DNA of 64,000 nucleotides from Flavobacterium marginilacus (GCF_026870155.1 NZ_CP113975.1:5251961-5315960); one strand, 5' to 3'; positions 51,554 to 60,952 are shown, counted from the first letter of the stretch. Notes: generated by a model from the letters alone, not told the origin. Numbers and translations are program-made.

Positions 51554-52696
51554 ATGCCTAATCATTATAAAAGAGCCATTTTAACTGAATTTACCCGCAA
51601 GTTACTGCCTAATAAAGTATTGATTTTGTTGGGCGCAAGGCGAGTGGGTAAAACAGCCTTAATCAAAAATTATCTCAAAACAATTCCTGCCGATTCTTAT
51701 TTGCAATTGAATGGAGAAGATATAAAAGATGCCAATTTGTTAAAAGAACGTTCCGTAAGTAATTATAAACGGCTTTTAGCAAATGTGCCTTTGTTGGTCA
51801 TTGACGAAGCGCAGCATATTCCTGATATTGGAATGATTTTGAAATTGATAGTCGATTCTATCGATGGTATAAAAGTAATCGCTACAGGATCGTCGGTTTT
51901 TGATTTGTCGAATAATTTGGGCGAACCTTTGGTAGGTAGAAAAAACACGATCTATCTTTTTCCACTGGCACAGATAGAGTTTTCAGAGAAAGAAAATTAT
52001 AAGAAAACCATCGAAAATCTAGAGCAAAGATTACTTTTTGGAAGCTATCCAGAACTCGAACAATATGAAGATTGGGCAAGTAAAGAGGAGTATATCAACG
52101 AAATTATAAACTCCTATCTGCTAAAAGATATTTTGATTTTTGACGGTATCAAATATTCGAATAAAATTTATGATTTGTTGCGATTAATTGCTTTTCAAAT
52201 CGGAAAAGAGGTTTCGCTACTCGAATTGGCCAAGCAATTGCAAATGTCAAAAAACACGGTGGCTAATTATTTGGATTTACTTTCTAAAGTTTTTGTTTTG
52301 TTTAAAGTAGAAGGTTTTAGTCGCAATCTTCGTAAAGAAATAGTAAAATCGTCGCGATGGTATTTTTATGACAACGGCATTCGAAATGGCATTATAAACA
52401 ACTTTAAAACCATTGAAAACCGCAATGATATTGGCGAACTTTGGGAAAATTATCTTGCATCCGAAAGAATAAAAAAACAGCAGTATCAAAAAATAAATAC
52501 CAAAAATTATTTTTGGCGCACTTACGACCAACAAGAATTGGATTGGTTAGAAGAAAGAGGAGAAACACTCGCCGGATTTGAATTCAAATGGAACGAGAAT
52601 AGAAAAGCAAAGATTCCTACAGCTTTTGCCAAAGCCTATCCTGAAGCGACTTTTGAAGTAATTAACAGGAGTAATTATTTGGATTTTATTCTCTAG
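51554..52696 (+). CDS. AAA_14/DUF4143 ATP-binding protein
   Basis: A 380-residue protein. Residues about 20-150 are an AAA_14 ATPase: Walker A LLGARRVGKTALIKNYL near 30, Walker B LLVIDEAQHIPDIGMI near 80, and ATGSSVFDLSNNLGEPLVGR near 115. Residues about 190-370 form DUF4143, which contains a helix-turn-helix-like part (LLELAKQLQMSKNTVANYLD) and a PD-(D/E)XK-looking core (DQQELDWLEERGETLAGFEF KWN). Members are frequent accessory genes in bacteria and archaea with no settled function. The repeated palindromes upstream suggest tight control, possibly by the protein itself. It overlaps the convergent DUF1294 gene by 11 bases. Confidence 0.88.
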   Translation: MPNHYKRAILTEFTRKLLPNKVLILLGARRVGKTALIKNYLKTIPADSYLQLNGEDIKDANLLKERSVSNYKRLLANVPLLVIDEAQHIPDIGMILKLIVDSIDGIKVIATGSSVFDLSNNLGEPLVGRKNTIYLFPLAQIEFSEKENYKKTIENLEQRLLFGSYPELEQYEDWASKEEYINEIINSYLLKDILIFDGIKYSNKIYDLLRLIAFQIGKEVSLLELAKQLQMSKNTVANYLDLLSKVFVLFKVEGFSRNLRKEIVKSSRWYFYDNGIRNGIINNFKTIENRNDIGELWENYLASERIKKQQYQKINTKNYFWRTYDQQELDWLEERGETLAGFEFKWNENRKAKIPTAFAKAYPEATFEVINRSNYLDFIL

Positions 52697-52991
52697 TTAA
52701 ATAAAACCAAGCAATCAAAATTTGAATAAAAACGATTCCAAAATATTTCCACAAATAGGATATTTTCGAAGTTTTATGTCTAAAAAACAGCATTCCTAAT
52801 CCTGAACCAATTGTTCCTCCAAGTAAAACAAAAGTTAAAAGTGTTTTTTCGGAAATTCTTCTTTGGTGGTTTTGAGCTCGATTTTTGTCGTAGGCCATTA
52901 ATAAAAAAACGATTATGTTTAAAATTAAGAAAGTGTAGAATAAAAATAGCATTGGAGTTCGAATTGGAAGTGAAAGATAGTATTTTAGCAT
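52686..52991 (-). CDS. DUF1294-family membrane protein
   Basis: A 101-residue protein with three hydrophobic segments (MLFLFYTFLILNIIVFLLMA, TFVLLGGTIGSGLGMLFF and WKYFGIVFIQILIAWFYL). The DUF1294 signature is YDKNRAQNHQRRISEKTLL, then LGGTIGSGLGMLFFRHKTSK. The function is unknown. It is convergent with the AAA_14 gene, with coding regions overlapping at their ends. The start is ATG 52991, with 32 bases to the divergent RhuM gene, so the two share a control region. Confidence 0.85.
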   Translation of the reverse strand: MLKYYLSLPIRTPMLFLFYTFLILNIIVFLLMAYDKNRAQNHQRRISEKTLLTFVLLGGTIGSGLGMLFFRHKTSKISYLWKYFGIVFIQILIAWFYLTRE

Positions 52992-53023
52992 TTATATTAT
53001 AATTATTAATTTATATTAATAAA

Positions 53024-54073
53024 ATGAAAGATTTAACTAATTCACAGATTGACAGAAATAATATATTAAATAACAATGTAGCTATTAAAGAAATGTATAA
53101 CCAATTAGGTTTTACGGGGATATATTTTGAAAATAAATATAGGTTTACACTGAATCAGGTTGCTAAATTTTATGAAGTCGATACAAGAACTATAGAACGT
53201 ATTTTGCAGGATAATAATCAGGAGTTGCATAATTCAGGTTATGAAATTTTTAGAGGTGTTAAACTTAAAGATTTTAAAGACTTTATAAATCAACTGACCG
53301 ACATCAATGTCGGTCAGTTGATGGAAGATAATGACAATGAATTGGTAGGAAAAAGAGCAACGAGTTTGTCTGTTTTTACTTTTAAAGCGTTATTAAACAT
53401 TGGAATGTTATTACAAACTTCTGATAAAGCTAAAGAGGTAAGAACTTTTGTTTTAAATGTAGTAATTGATGTTTTAAATAAAAAATTAGGAGGTTCTACT
53501 AAATTTATTAATCAGCGGGAAGAGGAATTTGTTCCAGCAGCAATGAGAGAAATAAATTACAGAAAAGAATTTACAAATGCAATTGATTTTTGTATTGTTT
53601 CTAATAAATTCAAATACGGACAATTAACTGATAAGATTTACAAAAGTATTTTCAAAGAAAACGCTAAAGAATATCGAAAAGTCCTTGATTTAAAAAAGAA
53701 AGAGAGTGTAAGAGCAACTATGTATTCGGAAGTTTTGGATTTAATATCAAGCTATGAAAATGGATTTGCAGATTTTTTAAGAGAACAATTTGAACAAAGC
53801 AAAGAACAATTTACGTTATCAGAAGCACACGAAGTTTATGCTAATTTTGAAAAATTAACAAATAAAATATATGAGCCTTTAAGAGAAAAAGCAAGAAGTT
53901 TGATGGCGAGCAGGGATATGGCTTTTAGGGATGCTTTACACGAAAAGTTAAAAGATTATGTAAATACAGTAAGCACAGAGGATTTTGATAAATTTTTAGG
54001 AGAAAGAAGTCAAGCTTTAGAGGATAGATTAAAAGATAATATAGATGTATTTAAAAGATTAAAAGATCGTTAA
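53024..54073 (+). CDS. RhuM/DinD-like DNA-binding protein paired with Doc
   Basis: A 349-residue protein. It has an N-terminal HTH (YRFTLNQVAKFYEVDTRTIE, then RILQDNNQELHNSGYEIFRG) and a RhuM-type core (SLSVFTFKALLNIGMLLQTS, EVRTFVLNVVIDVLNKKLGG, STKFINQREEEFVPAAMREI). The C-terminus is helical and charged (LREKARSLMASRDMAFRDAL). RhuM-family proteins are found as partners of Fic/Doc proteins. Here the Doc gene starts 2 bases after the stop, so this protein likely acts as regulator/antitoxin. Codons 90-99 are written as a perfect 14-bp stem hairpin (53291-53320), which may attenuate or autoregulate. Confidence 0.8.
   Translation: MKDLTNSQIDRNNILNNNVAIKEMYNQLGFTGIYFENKYRFTLNQVAKFYEVDTRTIERILQDNNQELHNSGYEIFRGVKLKDFKDFINQLTDINVGQLMEDNDNELVGKRATSLSVFTFKALLNIGMLLQTSDKAKEVRTFVLNVVIDVLNKKLGGSTKFINQREEEFVPAAMREINYRKEFTNAIDFCIVSNKFKYGQLTDKIYKSIFKENAKEYRKVLDLKKKESVRATMYSEVLDLISSYENGFADFLREQFEQSKEQFTLSEAHEVYANFEKLTNKIYEPLREKARSLMASRDMAFRDALHEKLKDYVNTVSTEDFDKFLGERSQALEDRLKDNIDVFKRLKDR
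53291..53320. repeat. Perfect 14-bp hairpin inside the rhuM-like coding region
   Basis: CAACTGACCGACAT (53291-53304) and its exact complement (53307-53320) flank a 2-base loop. It encodes Q-L-T-D-I-N-V-G-Q-L. The stem is more GC-rich than its surroundings. Confidence 0.85.
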
Positions 54074-54075
54074 TT

Positions 54076-54540
54076 ATGAGCTATCTTTATTTTGACACAA
54101 ATCATGCCATAAAACAACAAGATTTTATTATTGAAAATAGTGGAGGCAGAAAAGGAATTATTAACATTGGTTTGGTTGATAGTGTTTTACAACATATTCA
54201 AAACGATTTGTATTATCCAGAATTTGAAAATAAAGTATGTCATTTATTTTATTCAATAAATAAAAATCATGCTTTCGAAGATGGAAATAAACGTACATCT
54301 ATTGTGTTATCAGCTTATTTTCTTGAAGTAAATGGTTTTGATTTTAAAGTAAGTCATTTTATTAAAGAAATGGAAAACATTGCCGTTCATGTAGCAGATA
54401 ATAAAATTGATAAAGATTTACTTCAAGAAATAATAACATCAATTTTATATGATAACAGTTATGATGAAGTACTTCAATTAAAGATTGTCAATGCTATTTC
54501 TTTGTTTGAAGATTTTAATGATAATGAAACAGAATTTTAA
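54076..54540 (+). CDS. Death-on-curing (Doc/Fic) family toxin
   Basis: A 154-residue Fic-fold protein. The motif HAFEDGNKRTSIVLSAYFLE near residue 72 matches HxFx(D/A)GNKR of Doc, which phosphorylates EF-Tu, or of Fic AMP-transferases. FDTNHAIKQQDFIIENSGGR and LYYPEFENKVCHLFYSINKN complete the small Doc fold. It lies 2 bases after the RhuM-like gene, apparently its partner, and is followed after 37 bases by tex. The catalytic motif is intact, so activity is expected. Confidence 0.88.
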   Translation: MSYLYFDTNHAIKQQDFIIENSGGRKGIINIGLVDSVLQHIQNDLYYPEFENKVCHLFYSINKNHAFEDGNKRTSIVLSAYFLEVNGFDFKVSHFIKEMENIAVHVADNKIDKDLLQEIITSILYDNSYDEVLQLKIVNAISLFEDFNDNETEF

Positions 54541-54577
54541 ATAAATCCTAAAAGATTAAAAATAGAATTACAATAAA

Positions 54578-56701
54578 ATGACCAACATACAATTCATCGC
54601 CAAGTCTGTTAACACAGCACCCATAAACATTCAAAACACCGTTCAATTATTACAGGAAGATTGCACGATTCCGTTTATTTCCCGTTACCGAAAAGATAAA
54701 ACAGGGAATCTGGACGAAGTAGTGATAGAGCAAATTGCAAAATTGCAGAAAGATTACGAAACGATTGTAAAACGTAAAGAAGCAATTTTAAAAAGCATCG
54801 AAGAGCAAAATGCCTTGACGCCCGAATTGGAGAAAAAAATCCAGCAAAGTTTCGATTTACAGGAATTGGAGGATTTTTATCTGCCTTATAAAAAGAAAAA
54901 ACGCACCAAGGCCGATGTTGCCAGAGAGAATGGATTAGAACCTTTGGCGAAGATTATTATGAATCAAGGGAAGGATGATGTTGATTTCTTGGCGACACAA
55001 TATTTGAATGAAAATGTAATCAATGAAGAAGTGGCTTTACAAGGCGCTCGAGACATTATAGCAGAATGGATTAATGAAAATATTTACGTTAGAAAACAGC
55101 TGAGACGATTGTTTGAACGTAAATCAACCATCACCACAAAGGTGGTTAAGGCCAAAAAAGAGGAGGAAGGCGCACAGAAATTCAATCAGTATTTTGATTG
55201 GTCAGAACCGTTGACAAAAGCACCGTCCCATCGTTTATTGGCTATTTTGAGAGCCGAAAACGAAGGTTTTATCAAGCTCAAAGTAGATGTGGAGCTTGAT
55301 GATGCTTACGATATTATTGATGAATTAATTATTAAAGGCGAAAACAGTACGACGCCCCATATTCAGTTGGCGATTGAAGACAGTTACAAACGATTGTTGA
55401 ATCCGGCGATTTCGAATGAAACATTGCAGGAAGCCAAAGCCAAGGCTGATGCCAATTCGATTCAGGTATTTGCCAATAATTTAGGGCAGTTGCTATTGGC
55501 ACCGCCGTTGGGCGAGAAACGAATTTTGGCGATTGACCCAGGATTCCGTTCGGGCTGTAAAGTAGTTTGTTTGGACGAGAAAGGTGATTTGTTGTACAAC
55601 GAAACCATTTATCCGCACGCACCGCAGAACGAAACGGCTATGGCGATGAAAAAGATAAAATCGATGGTCAATGCTTATAATATTGACGCCATTTCCATCG
55701 GAAACGGAACCGCTTCAAGAGAAACAGAATTCTTTATCAAAAAAATTGCTTTCGACAAGCCAGTACAAGTTTTTATTGTTTCGGAGGCAGGTGCTTCGGT
55801 GTATTCGGCTTCGAAAATAGCGAGAGAAGAATTTCCTAATTATGATGTGACGGTTCGTGGCTCAGTTTCGATTGGACGAAGACTTTCAGATCCATTGGCC
55901 GAATTGGTTAAAATCGACCCAAAAGCCATTGGAGTAGGGCAGTATCAGCACGATGTGGATCAAACCAAACTTAAGGAAGAACTTGATAATACGGTGATTC
56001 GCTGCGTTAACTCGGTAGGGATCAATATCAACACAGCGAGTAAACATTTGTTGGGTTATGTGAGTGGAATAGGAGAGAAGCTGGCAGAAAATATAGTACA
56101 ATATCGTTCCGAAAATGGTCCTTTTACAGATAGAAAACAATTGAAAAAAGTACCTCGTTTGGGTGATAAAGCGTACCAGCAAGGAGTCGCTTTTATCCGA
56201 ATTTCGAATGCAAAAAATCCGTTAGATAATTCAGCAGTGCATCCGGAAGCCTATGGAATTGTGGAGAAAATGGCCAAAGATTTAAAACTTTCGGTAAATG
56301 ATTTGATTGCCAATAAAGAAAAAACAGCTTTGATTAAAGCCGAAAATTATATCACACCCGAGATTGGTTTATTAACCTTAAAAGACATCATCAAAGAGTT
56401 GGAGAAACCGGGACTAGACCCAAGAAAATCAGCCAAAGTTTTTGAATTCGACCCCAATGTAAAATCAATAAAAGACCTGAAAACCGGAATGATTCTGCCG
56501 GGAATTGTCAACAATATTACCAATTTCGGATGCTTTGTAGATTTAGGAATCAAAGAAAGCGGATTGGTTCATATTTCACAACTAAAAGCTGGTTTTGTGA
56601 GCGATGTAAACGAAGTAGTGAAATTACACCAACACGTTACCGTAAAAGTTGTCGAGGTTGATGAAGACAGGAAACGTATACAGTTGACGATGGTTTTGTA
56701 A
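54578..56701 (+). CDS. tex: Tex family RNA-binding transcription accessory protein
   Basis: A 707-residue protein with the full Tex layout. The N-terminal helical/HTH region includes IPFISRYRKDKTGNLDEVVI near 35 and DFYLPYKKKKRTKADVAREN. A YqgF/RNase-H-like domain (about 310-440) has ILAIDPGFRSGCKVVCLDEK and ISIGNGTASRETEFF. HhH motifs follow (LLGYVSGIGEKLAENIVQYR, FTDRKQLKKVPRLGDKAYQQ). The C-terminal S1 domain is about 635-705 (GIVNNITNFGCFVDLGIKES, GLVHISQL). It is a housekeeping protein present in most bacteria. A terminator follows. Confidence 0.95.
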   Translation: MTNIQFIAKSVNTAPINIQNTVQLLQEDCTIPFISRYRKDKTGNLDEVVIEQIAKLQKDYETIVKRKEAILKSIEEQNALTPELEKKIQQSFDLQELEDFYLPYKKKKRTKADVARENGLEPLAKIIMNQGKDDVDFLATQYLNENVINEEVALQGARDIIAEWINENIYVRKQLRRLFERKSTITTKVVKAKKEEEGAQKFNQYFDWSEPLTKAPSHRLLAILRAENEGFIKLKVDVELDDAYDIIDELIIKGENSTTPHIQLAIEDSYKRLLNPAISNETLQEAKAKADANSIQVFANNLGQLLLAPPLGEKRILAIDPGFRSGCKVVCLDEKGDLLYNETIYPHAPQNETAMAMKKIKSMVNAYNIDAISIGNGTASRETEFFIKKIAFDKPVQVFIVSEAGASVYSASKIAREEFPNYDVTVRGSVSIGRRLSDPLAELVKIDPKAIGVGQYQHDVDQTKLKEELDNTVIRCVNSVGININTASKHLLGYVSGIGEKLAENIVQYRSENGPFTDRKQLKKVPRLGDKAYQQGVAFIRISNAKNPLDNSAVHPEAYGIVEKMAKDLKLSVNDLIANKEKTALIKAENYITPEIGLLTLKDIIKELEKPGLDPRKSAKVFEFDPNVKSIKDLKTGMILPGIVNNITNFGCFVDLGIKESGLVHISQLKAGFVSDVNEVVKLHQHVTVKVVEVDEDRKRIQLTMVL

Positions 56702-56734
56702 ATTTCAATTCCTTGTAGAAAGGAATTATAAAAG

Positions 56735-56772
56735 AAATCCCAATCCGAACTATCTTGGATTGGGATTTTTAT
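56735..56772 (+). terminator. tex terminator
   Basis: AAATCCCAATCC (56735-56746) pairs with GGATTGGGATTT (56757-56768), followed by T-rich sequence. The remaining gap to 57145 is AT-rich and shows no gene or clear promoter. Confidence 0.95.
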
Positions 56773-57145
56773 TTAAGTAAAAAACTACAAATTACAAAAA
56801 CTACGTATTTTTACTTATTTATGAATTATTGTGAATATCTGAAAAAGAGAGTTTCTAAGTAGAGGAAACATTCAATGATGCAGTTTTTTGTATTTATTTA
56901 TAAAAAATACGCAAAAAAAGGACTTTTTCCTGACTGTTTTTTTGCATCTGGCAAAAGTCATACATTATTATTTATTGCGAAAAACTTATACATTTACTTA
57001 AAATAAGGACAGTTACAGTAAATTTTTTACTGATTTTGTTATTTAACCAAGATTTTTTCATAGCATTGAATTTTTGATTCATATCGAAATAAGGAACGAA
57101 ATATTGGTTGGGATGTATTACTTAGAAAATAATAATTAGCTACAG

Positions 57146-57850
57146 ATGAAAGATAATCAAGCCATTTGCAACAGCTGCCATAATGATAATTGTTTTATCA
57201 GAAAGCATATTCATTTGCCTAACATGCAAAGTTATATAGAGAAAAAACACAGTTTTACCTGCAAGAAAGCGCAGCAGTTCATCATAGAAGGTGCTCCTAT
57301 TCAGGGTTTGTATTTTGTCAATAAAGGAAAGGTGAAAACAGTTAAGACGGGTATCAATGGCAGAGAACAGATTGTTCGGTTTACGACAGACGGCGACACT
57401 GTTGGTTTCAGGGGATTTGGAACTAGCAACCGGTATCTGATTGGTGCTTATGCTTTGGAAGATACGGTTTTGTGTAATTTTAATAATGAGGTGATGATGG
57501 ATATTCTTAAGAATGTTCCCGAGTTCACGTATGATATGATGCTTTTTTATGCGGAGGAATTGAACAAGAGTGAGAACAACATCAGGAAAATTGCCCATAT
57601 GAACGTGAGAGAACGAGTGATAGACACCTTATTATATATTCATCGAAAATTTGGTCAGGCCAATGATTTGATTAATATTGATTTGTCCCGAAAAGAAATG
57701 GCCGATTTTGCCGGAACGACTGAAGAGCAGGTTACTCGTGTGATTTCGAGTTTGAAGAGAGAGGAATTGATAAAAACAGTCGGAAAGAAAATTGGATTAC
57801 AGAAAATAAGTAAAATGCAGTCGGAAATTATGGAGCATAAGTATGTCTAA
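57146..57850 (+). CDS. Crp/Fnr-family regulator with N-terminal cysteine cluster
   Basis: A 234-residue regulator. Residues 8-16 hold CNSCHNDNC (C-x2-C-x4-C) with a further Cys near 38 (FTCKKAQQF), close to the FNR arrangement that binds a 4Fe-4S cluster. A cyclic-nucleotide-like effector domain follows (IIEGAPIQGLYFVNKGKVKT, FTTDGDTVGFRGFG). The C-terminal HTH is DLSRKEMADFAGTTEEQVTR with VISSLKREELI. It stands immediately before the porin/nitrate-type ABC transporter operon, in the same direction, with its own terminator, and is the likely regulator of that operon. Oxygen or NO sensing through the Cys cluster is inferred. Confidence 0.88.
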   Translation: MKDNQAICNSCHNDNCFIRKHIHLPNMQSYIEKKHSFTCKKAQQFIIEGAPIQGLYFVNKGKVKTVKTGINGREQIVRFTTDGDTVGFRGFGTSNRYLIGAYALEDTVLCNFNNEVMMDILKNVPEFTYDMMLFYAEELNKSENNIRKIAHMNVRERVIDTLLYIHRKFGQANDLINIDLSRKEMADFAGTTEEQVTRVISSLKREELIKTVGKKIGLQKISKMQSEIMEHKYV

Positions 57851-57877
57851 GTAGTTTTTTGATTATGCATTAGATTT

Positions 57878-57902
57878 AAAAGCCTTTTTTGGGCTTTTTT
57901 TT
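57878..57902 (+). terminator. Terminator of the Crp/Fnr gene
   Basis: AAAAGCC (57878-57884) pairs with GGCTTTT (57892-57898), T-run follows. It separates the regulator from the transport operon. Confidence 0.8.
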
Positions 57903-58108
57903 ATGGAAATAAATATCGTTTCTTTAGAATTTGAAATTATTTTTTTCTCATAGGTAGTTTATAAGTAAAAGGTTTAGACAAAATAGAAGTATCATAAAAC
58001 TAGTAAATACGGTACTTTTAAAAAAAAAATTGCGAAAACGCAGTAAATTTTTTGCCATCAGAATATTTTTTGCTGCGTAAAAAAGAGGTTTTAAGCTGTA
58101 AAAAACAA

Positions 58109-58139
58109 ATACGTAAGTATAAATACGTATGTATATTTG
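58109..58139 (+). promoter_or_regulatory. Operator-like inverted repeat and -7 box before the porin gene
   Basis: ATACGTA (58109-58115) and TACGTAT (58124-58130) form an inverted repeat with an 8-base spacer. TATATTTG follows at 58132-58139. No TTG box is present at the normal distance; the repeat occupies that place. This suggests an activator-dependent promoter. The rest of 57903-58108 is AT-rich and unassigned. Confidence 0.55.
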
Positions 58140-58166
58140 CTTCATACTAATCAAAACCTATTTATC

Positions 58167-59609
58167 ATGCAAAAGATTACAAGGACATTACAAAAAATAA
58201 AAGCATTAAAAAACGGTAAAAATTCAAGATCAATTTTATTAGGCGCTGCCATACTTCTTGGTTCATCTGCTGCAAATGCACAGCTGACTGCTACAGGACA
58301 ATTCAGACCAAGAACAGAGTTCAGAGACGGATACAGTACATTGCAGGCAAAAGATGCAGAGACTGCAGCTTTCATTTCACAAAGAACAAGATTAAATGTT
58401 GGATTCACAGGATACAGATTCAAATTTTTTGCAGCTATTCAGGATGTTCGTGTTTGGGGACAGGATGCTTCAACAATTAATAGAGTAACAACCGCTGAGA
58501 ACAACGGAGTACAATTACACGAAGCTTGGGGGGAAATTATGCTGAACGACACAATAAGCAGCATTCAAAATCTTTCTTTAAAAATTGGACGTCAGGAAAT
58601 TTCATATGATGACCAAAAGGTCATTGGAGGTCTTGACTGGTTACAGCAGGCACGTTACCACGATGCGGTTGTCCTGAAATATTTCAACAAAGGATGGACT
58701 GCCGATTTTGGAGCCGCATTTAACCAAAACAAAGAATTATTAGCAGGTACAATTTATAATGGTGTTCCGGCAGCAACATCAGGCTATACGGCTGGTACAA
58801 ACGGTTTAGGGACGAATTACAAATCACTTGAATATGTTTATCTGGCTAGAAAGTTTTTCTTTGGAGATATTTCCTTTTTATTCCTTAGCGATAACTTCAA
58901 TAAATATACCAATGTAACTGCAGGAACTCCACCGGTTACAACCAAAGTAAACGAGCAGGGAATCTGGACACGCAACACGACCGGTTTCTACTATAATGTG
59001 AATCCAACTCGAAAATTAAAATTTGAAGGAAGTGTGTACCACCAATTTGGTCACGACAAAAACGGACGCAGTTTAGACAGTAATCTGGCTTCCATCACTT
59101 CAACTCTGCAAGTAGGAAGAAAACTGTTTGTAGGCCCTGGTATTGATTATTTATCAGGTAATGATGGGACAAAAGCCGTTACAGCGACTTCAGATAATAA
59201 TCAATTTGATCCGCTTTACGGAACGCCTCACAAATTCTGGGGATATATGGATTACTTCTATGCTTCAAGCGGTTTTGGCTCACAAGGTCTACTAAACTAC
59301 TTTTTGAAAGCGAAATATAACCTGAAAGACAATCTGACTCTTTTTGCTGATGTTCACTGTTTTGAAGCAGCAAACAAATTATCTGACGGAGCGGGAGGAA
59401 CACAAACCAGTTATTTAGGTACAGAGCTTGACTTAAAAATGAGCTATAACATGACCAAAATGATCAATATTGAAGCTGGATATTCTGTAATGCAGGCTAC
59501 AAAATCAATGGCTTCAGCACAAGTTAAAGCAGTTGCCAATGCTAACCTTACTCCGCAATGGGCGTATGTAATGGTAAATATTAAACCAAATTTTTTAAAT
59601 AAAAAGTAA
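58167..59609 (+). CDS. Alginate-export-family outer-membrane porin
   Basis: A 480-residue protein with a signal peptide (SRSILLGAAILLGSSAANAQ). Its beta-barrel pattern matches the alginate_exp (PF13372) family: QLTATGQFRPRTEFRDGYST, RTRLNVGFTGYRFKFFAAIQ, DVRVWGQD, SLKIGRQEISYDDQKVIGGL and a C-terminal strand LTPQWAYVMVNIKPNFLNKK. In Flavobacteriia such porins often sit before nitrate/nitrite ABC transporters, as here (28 bases to the next gene). They presumably let the anion cross the outer membrane. ATG 58167 is chosen because it directly starts the signal peptide. Confidence 0.88.
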   Translation: MQKITRTLQKIKALKNGKNSRSILLGAAILLGSSAANAQLTATGQFRPRTEFRDGYSTLQAKDAETAAFISQRTRLNVGFTGYRFKFFAAIQDVRVWGQDASTINRVTTAENNGVQLHEAWGEIMLNDTISSIQNLSLKIGRQEISYDDQKVIGGLDWLQQARYHDAVVLKYFNKGWTADFGAAFNQNKELLAGTIYNGVPAATSGYTAGTNGLGTNYKSLEYVYLARKFFFGDISFLFLSDNFNKYTNVTAGTPPVTTKVNEQGIWTRNTTGFYYNVNPTRKLKFEGSVYHQFGHDKNGRSLDSNLASITSTLQVGRKLFVGPGIDYLSGNDGTKAVTATSDNNQFDPLYGTPHKFWGYMDYFYASSGFGSQGLLNYFLKAKYNLKDNLTLFADVHCFEAANKLSDGAGGTQTSYLGTELDLKMSYNMTKMINIEAGYSVMQATKSMASAQVKAVANANLTPQWAYVMVNIKPNFLNKK

Positions 59610-59637
59610 TTGAATTAACAATTAAAAAACTAAAAAA

Positions 59638-60873
59638 ATGATACAGACTAAAAAACATATAAAAACCCTTTTTGCCCCATTGATGTTGATAATGTGTGCG
59701 GTTTTGTTTTCTTCTTTCACGACAAAACCAAATCCGCCAGCGAGTGAACCTGTCAAATTAGGTTTCATTCCACTAACTGACTGTTCACCAATCGTAATGG
59801 CCAAAGAATTAGGATTGTTTAAAAAATACGGTGTTGAGGTTGTAGTAACCAAAGAAACATCCTGGGCCAATGTTCGTGACAAAATCTTAACAGGAGAATT
59901 GGACGGAGCTCACTGTCTATATACCATGCCATTTTCAGTGTACACAGGAGTAGGAGGAAAAGCCGGTTCAGAAATGAAAATCGCGATGATGCTCAGTGTA
60001 AATGGGCAAGCGATTACTTTGTCGAATGACTTTTGCGGAAAAGTAGGTTTCAAACAAATGAATAAGGTAACTCCTGTCGTGGCTGCTAAATTAAAAGCCG
60101 AAAAAGAAGTGACTTTTGCAATGACTTTCCCAGGAGGAACTCACGATTTATGGTTAAGAAACTGGATGTCATTAGCAGGTTTAAACCAAAAAGCAGTAAA
60201 AATCATAACTATTCCGCCTCCGCAAATGGTGGCGAATATGAAAGTGGGCAACATGGACGGATACTGCGTAGGCGAACCTTGGGGAGGAGTTGCAGTAAAA
60301 CAGGGAATTGGTTTTACCCAAATCGCTTCTCAGGATATCTGGAAAGACCACCCTGAAAAAGCGCTGGTTGTAAACAAAGATTTTAGCACATCACGCCGTG
60401 AAGACCTGAAAAAAGTAATGAAAGCGATTATGGAAGCCTGTATCTGGCTTGATAATCCTGCAAACCGCAAGAAAGCTGCCGCCATCATCGGGAAAGCACC
60501 TTATGTAAACGCTCCAGCCGATGTTATTGAAGCACGATTAATGGGAGATTATAACTTGGGCTGTAATCAGGGAACCGAAGTTTATGATAAAGACTATATG
60601 CTGTTTTACAAAGGAGGAACAGTAAATTATCCTCGTAAATCCTACGGAATCTGGGCAATGGCACAATATGTACGATTTGGATATCTGAAAGAAGAACCTA
60701 ATTATCAAGCAATCGCCGATAAATTAATTCTTCAGGATTTATACGAAGAAGTAGCAAAGAGCATGAAAATTAAAATCCCTGCAGACGATATGAAACCGTT
60801 CTCACTAACGATGGACAAAACCGTTTTCAATCCAGCAAATCCATCCGCTTATTTAAAAGTGGTGAAGCATTAG
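59638..60873 (+). CDS. Nitrate-type ABC transporter substrate-binding protein (NrtA/CmpA-like)
   Basis: A 411-residue protein with a signal peptide (TLFAPLMLIMCAVLFSSF). The NMT1_2 fold reads VKLGFIPLTDCSPIVMAKEL, GLFKKYGVEVVVTKETSWAN, ILTGELDGAHCLYTMPFSVY, TFPGGTHDLWLRNWMSLAGL and MDGYCVGEPWGG. The DLWLR, GEPWG and HCLYTMPF elements match nitrate/bicarbonate-binding NrtA/CmpA proteins better than taurine or sulfonate binders. It is in one operon with the permease and ATPase genes. Nitrate is the most likely ligand but nitrite or bicarbonate cannot be excluded. The C-terminal 60 residues (PRKSYGIWAMAQYVRFGYLK) carry the family tail. Confidence 0.9.
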   Translation: MIQTKKHIKTLFAPLMLIMCAVLFSSFTTKPNPPASEPVKLGFIPLTDCSPIVMAKELGLFKKYGVEVVVTKETSWANVRDKILTGELDGAHCLYTMPFSVYTGVGGKAGSEMKIAMMLSVNGQAITLSNDFCGKVGFKQMNKVTPVVAAKLKAEKEVTFAMTFPGGTHDLWLRNWMSLAGLNQKAVKIITIPPPQMVANMKVGNMDGYCVGEPWGGVAVKQGIGFTQIASQDIWKDHPEKALVVNKDFSTSRREDLKKVMKAIMEACIWLDNPANRKKAAAIIGKAPYVNAPADVIEARLMGDYNLGCNQGTEVYDKDYMLFYKGGTVNYPRKSYGIWAMAQYVRFGYLKEEPNYQAIADKLILQDLYEEVAKSMKIKIPADDMKPFSLTMDKTVFNPANPSAYLKVVKH

Positions 60874-60882
60874 AATAAGATG

Positions 60883-60952
60883 CTAAGACTCTGAGTTGCT
60901 AAGATCCTAAGTTTTTAAAAAATCTCAGAAACTTAGAGACTCAGAGTCTTAG
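60883..60952. repeat. 13-bp inverted repeat (CTAAGACTCTGAG) in the operon spacer
   Basis: CTAAGACTCTGAG (60883-60895) and CTCAGAGTCTTAG (60940-60952) are exact complements. The loop has more CTAAG/CTTAG words. Related sequence fills the next spacer (61874-62005). Confidence 0.75.
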
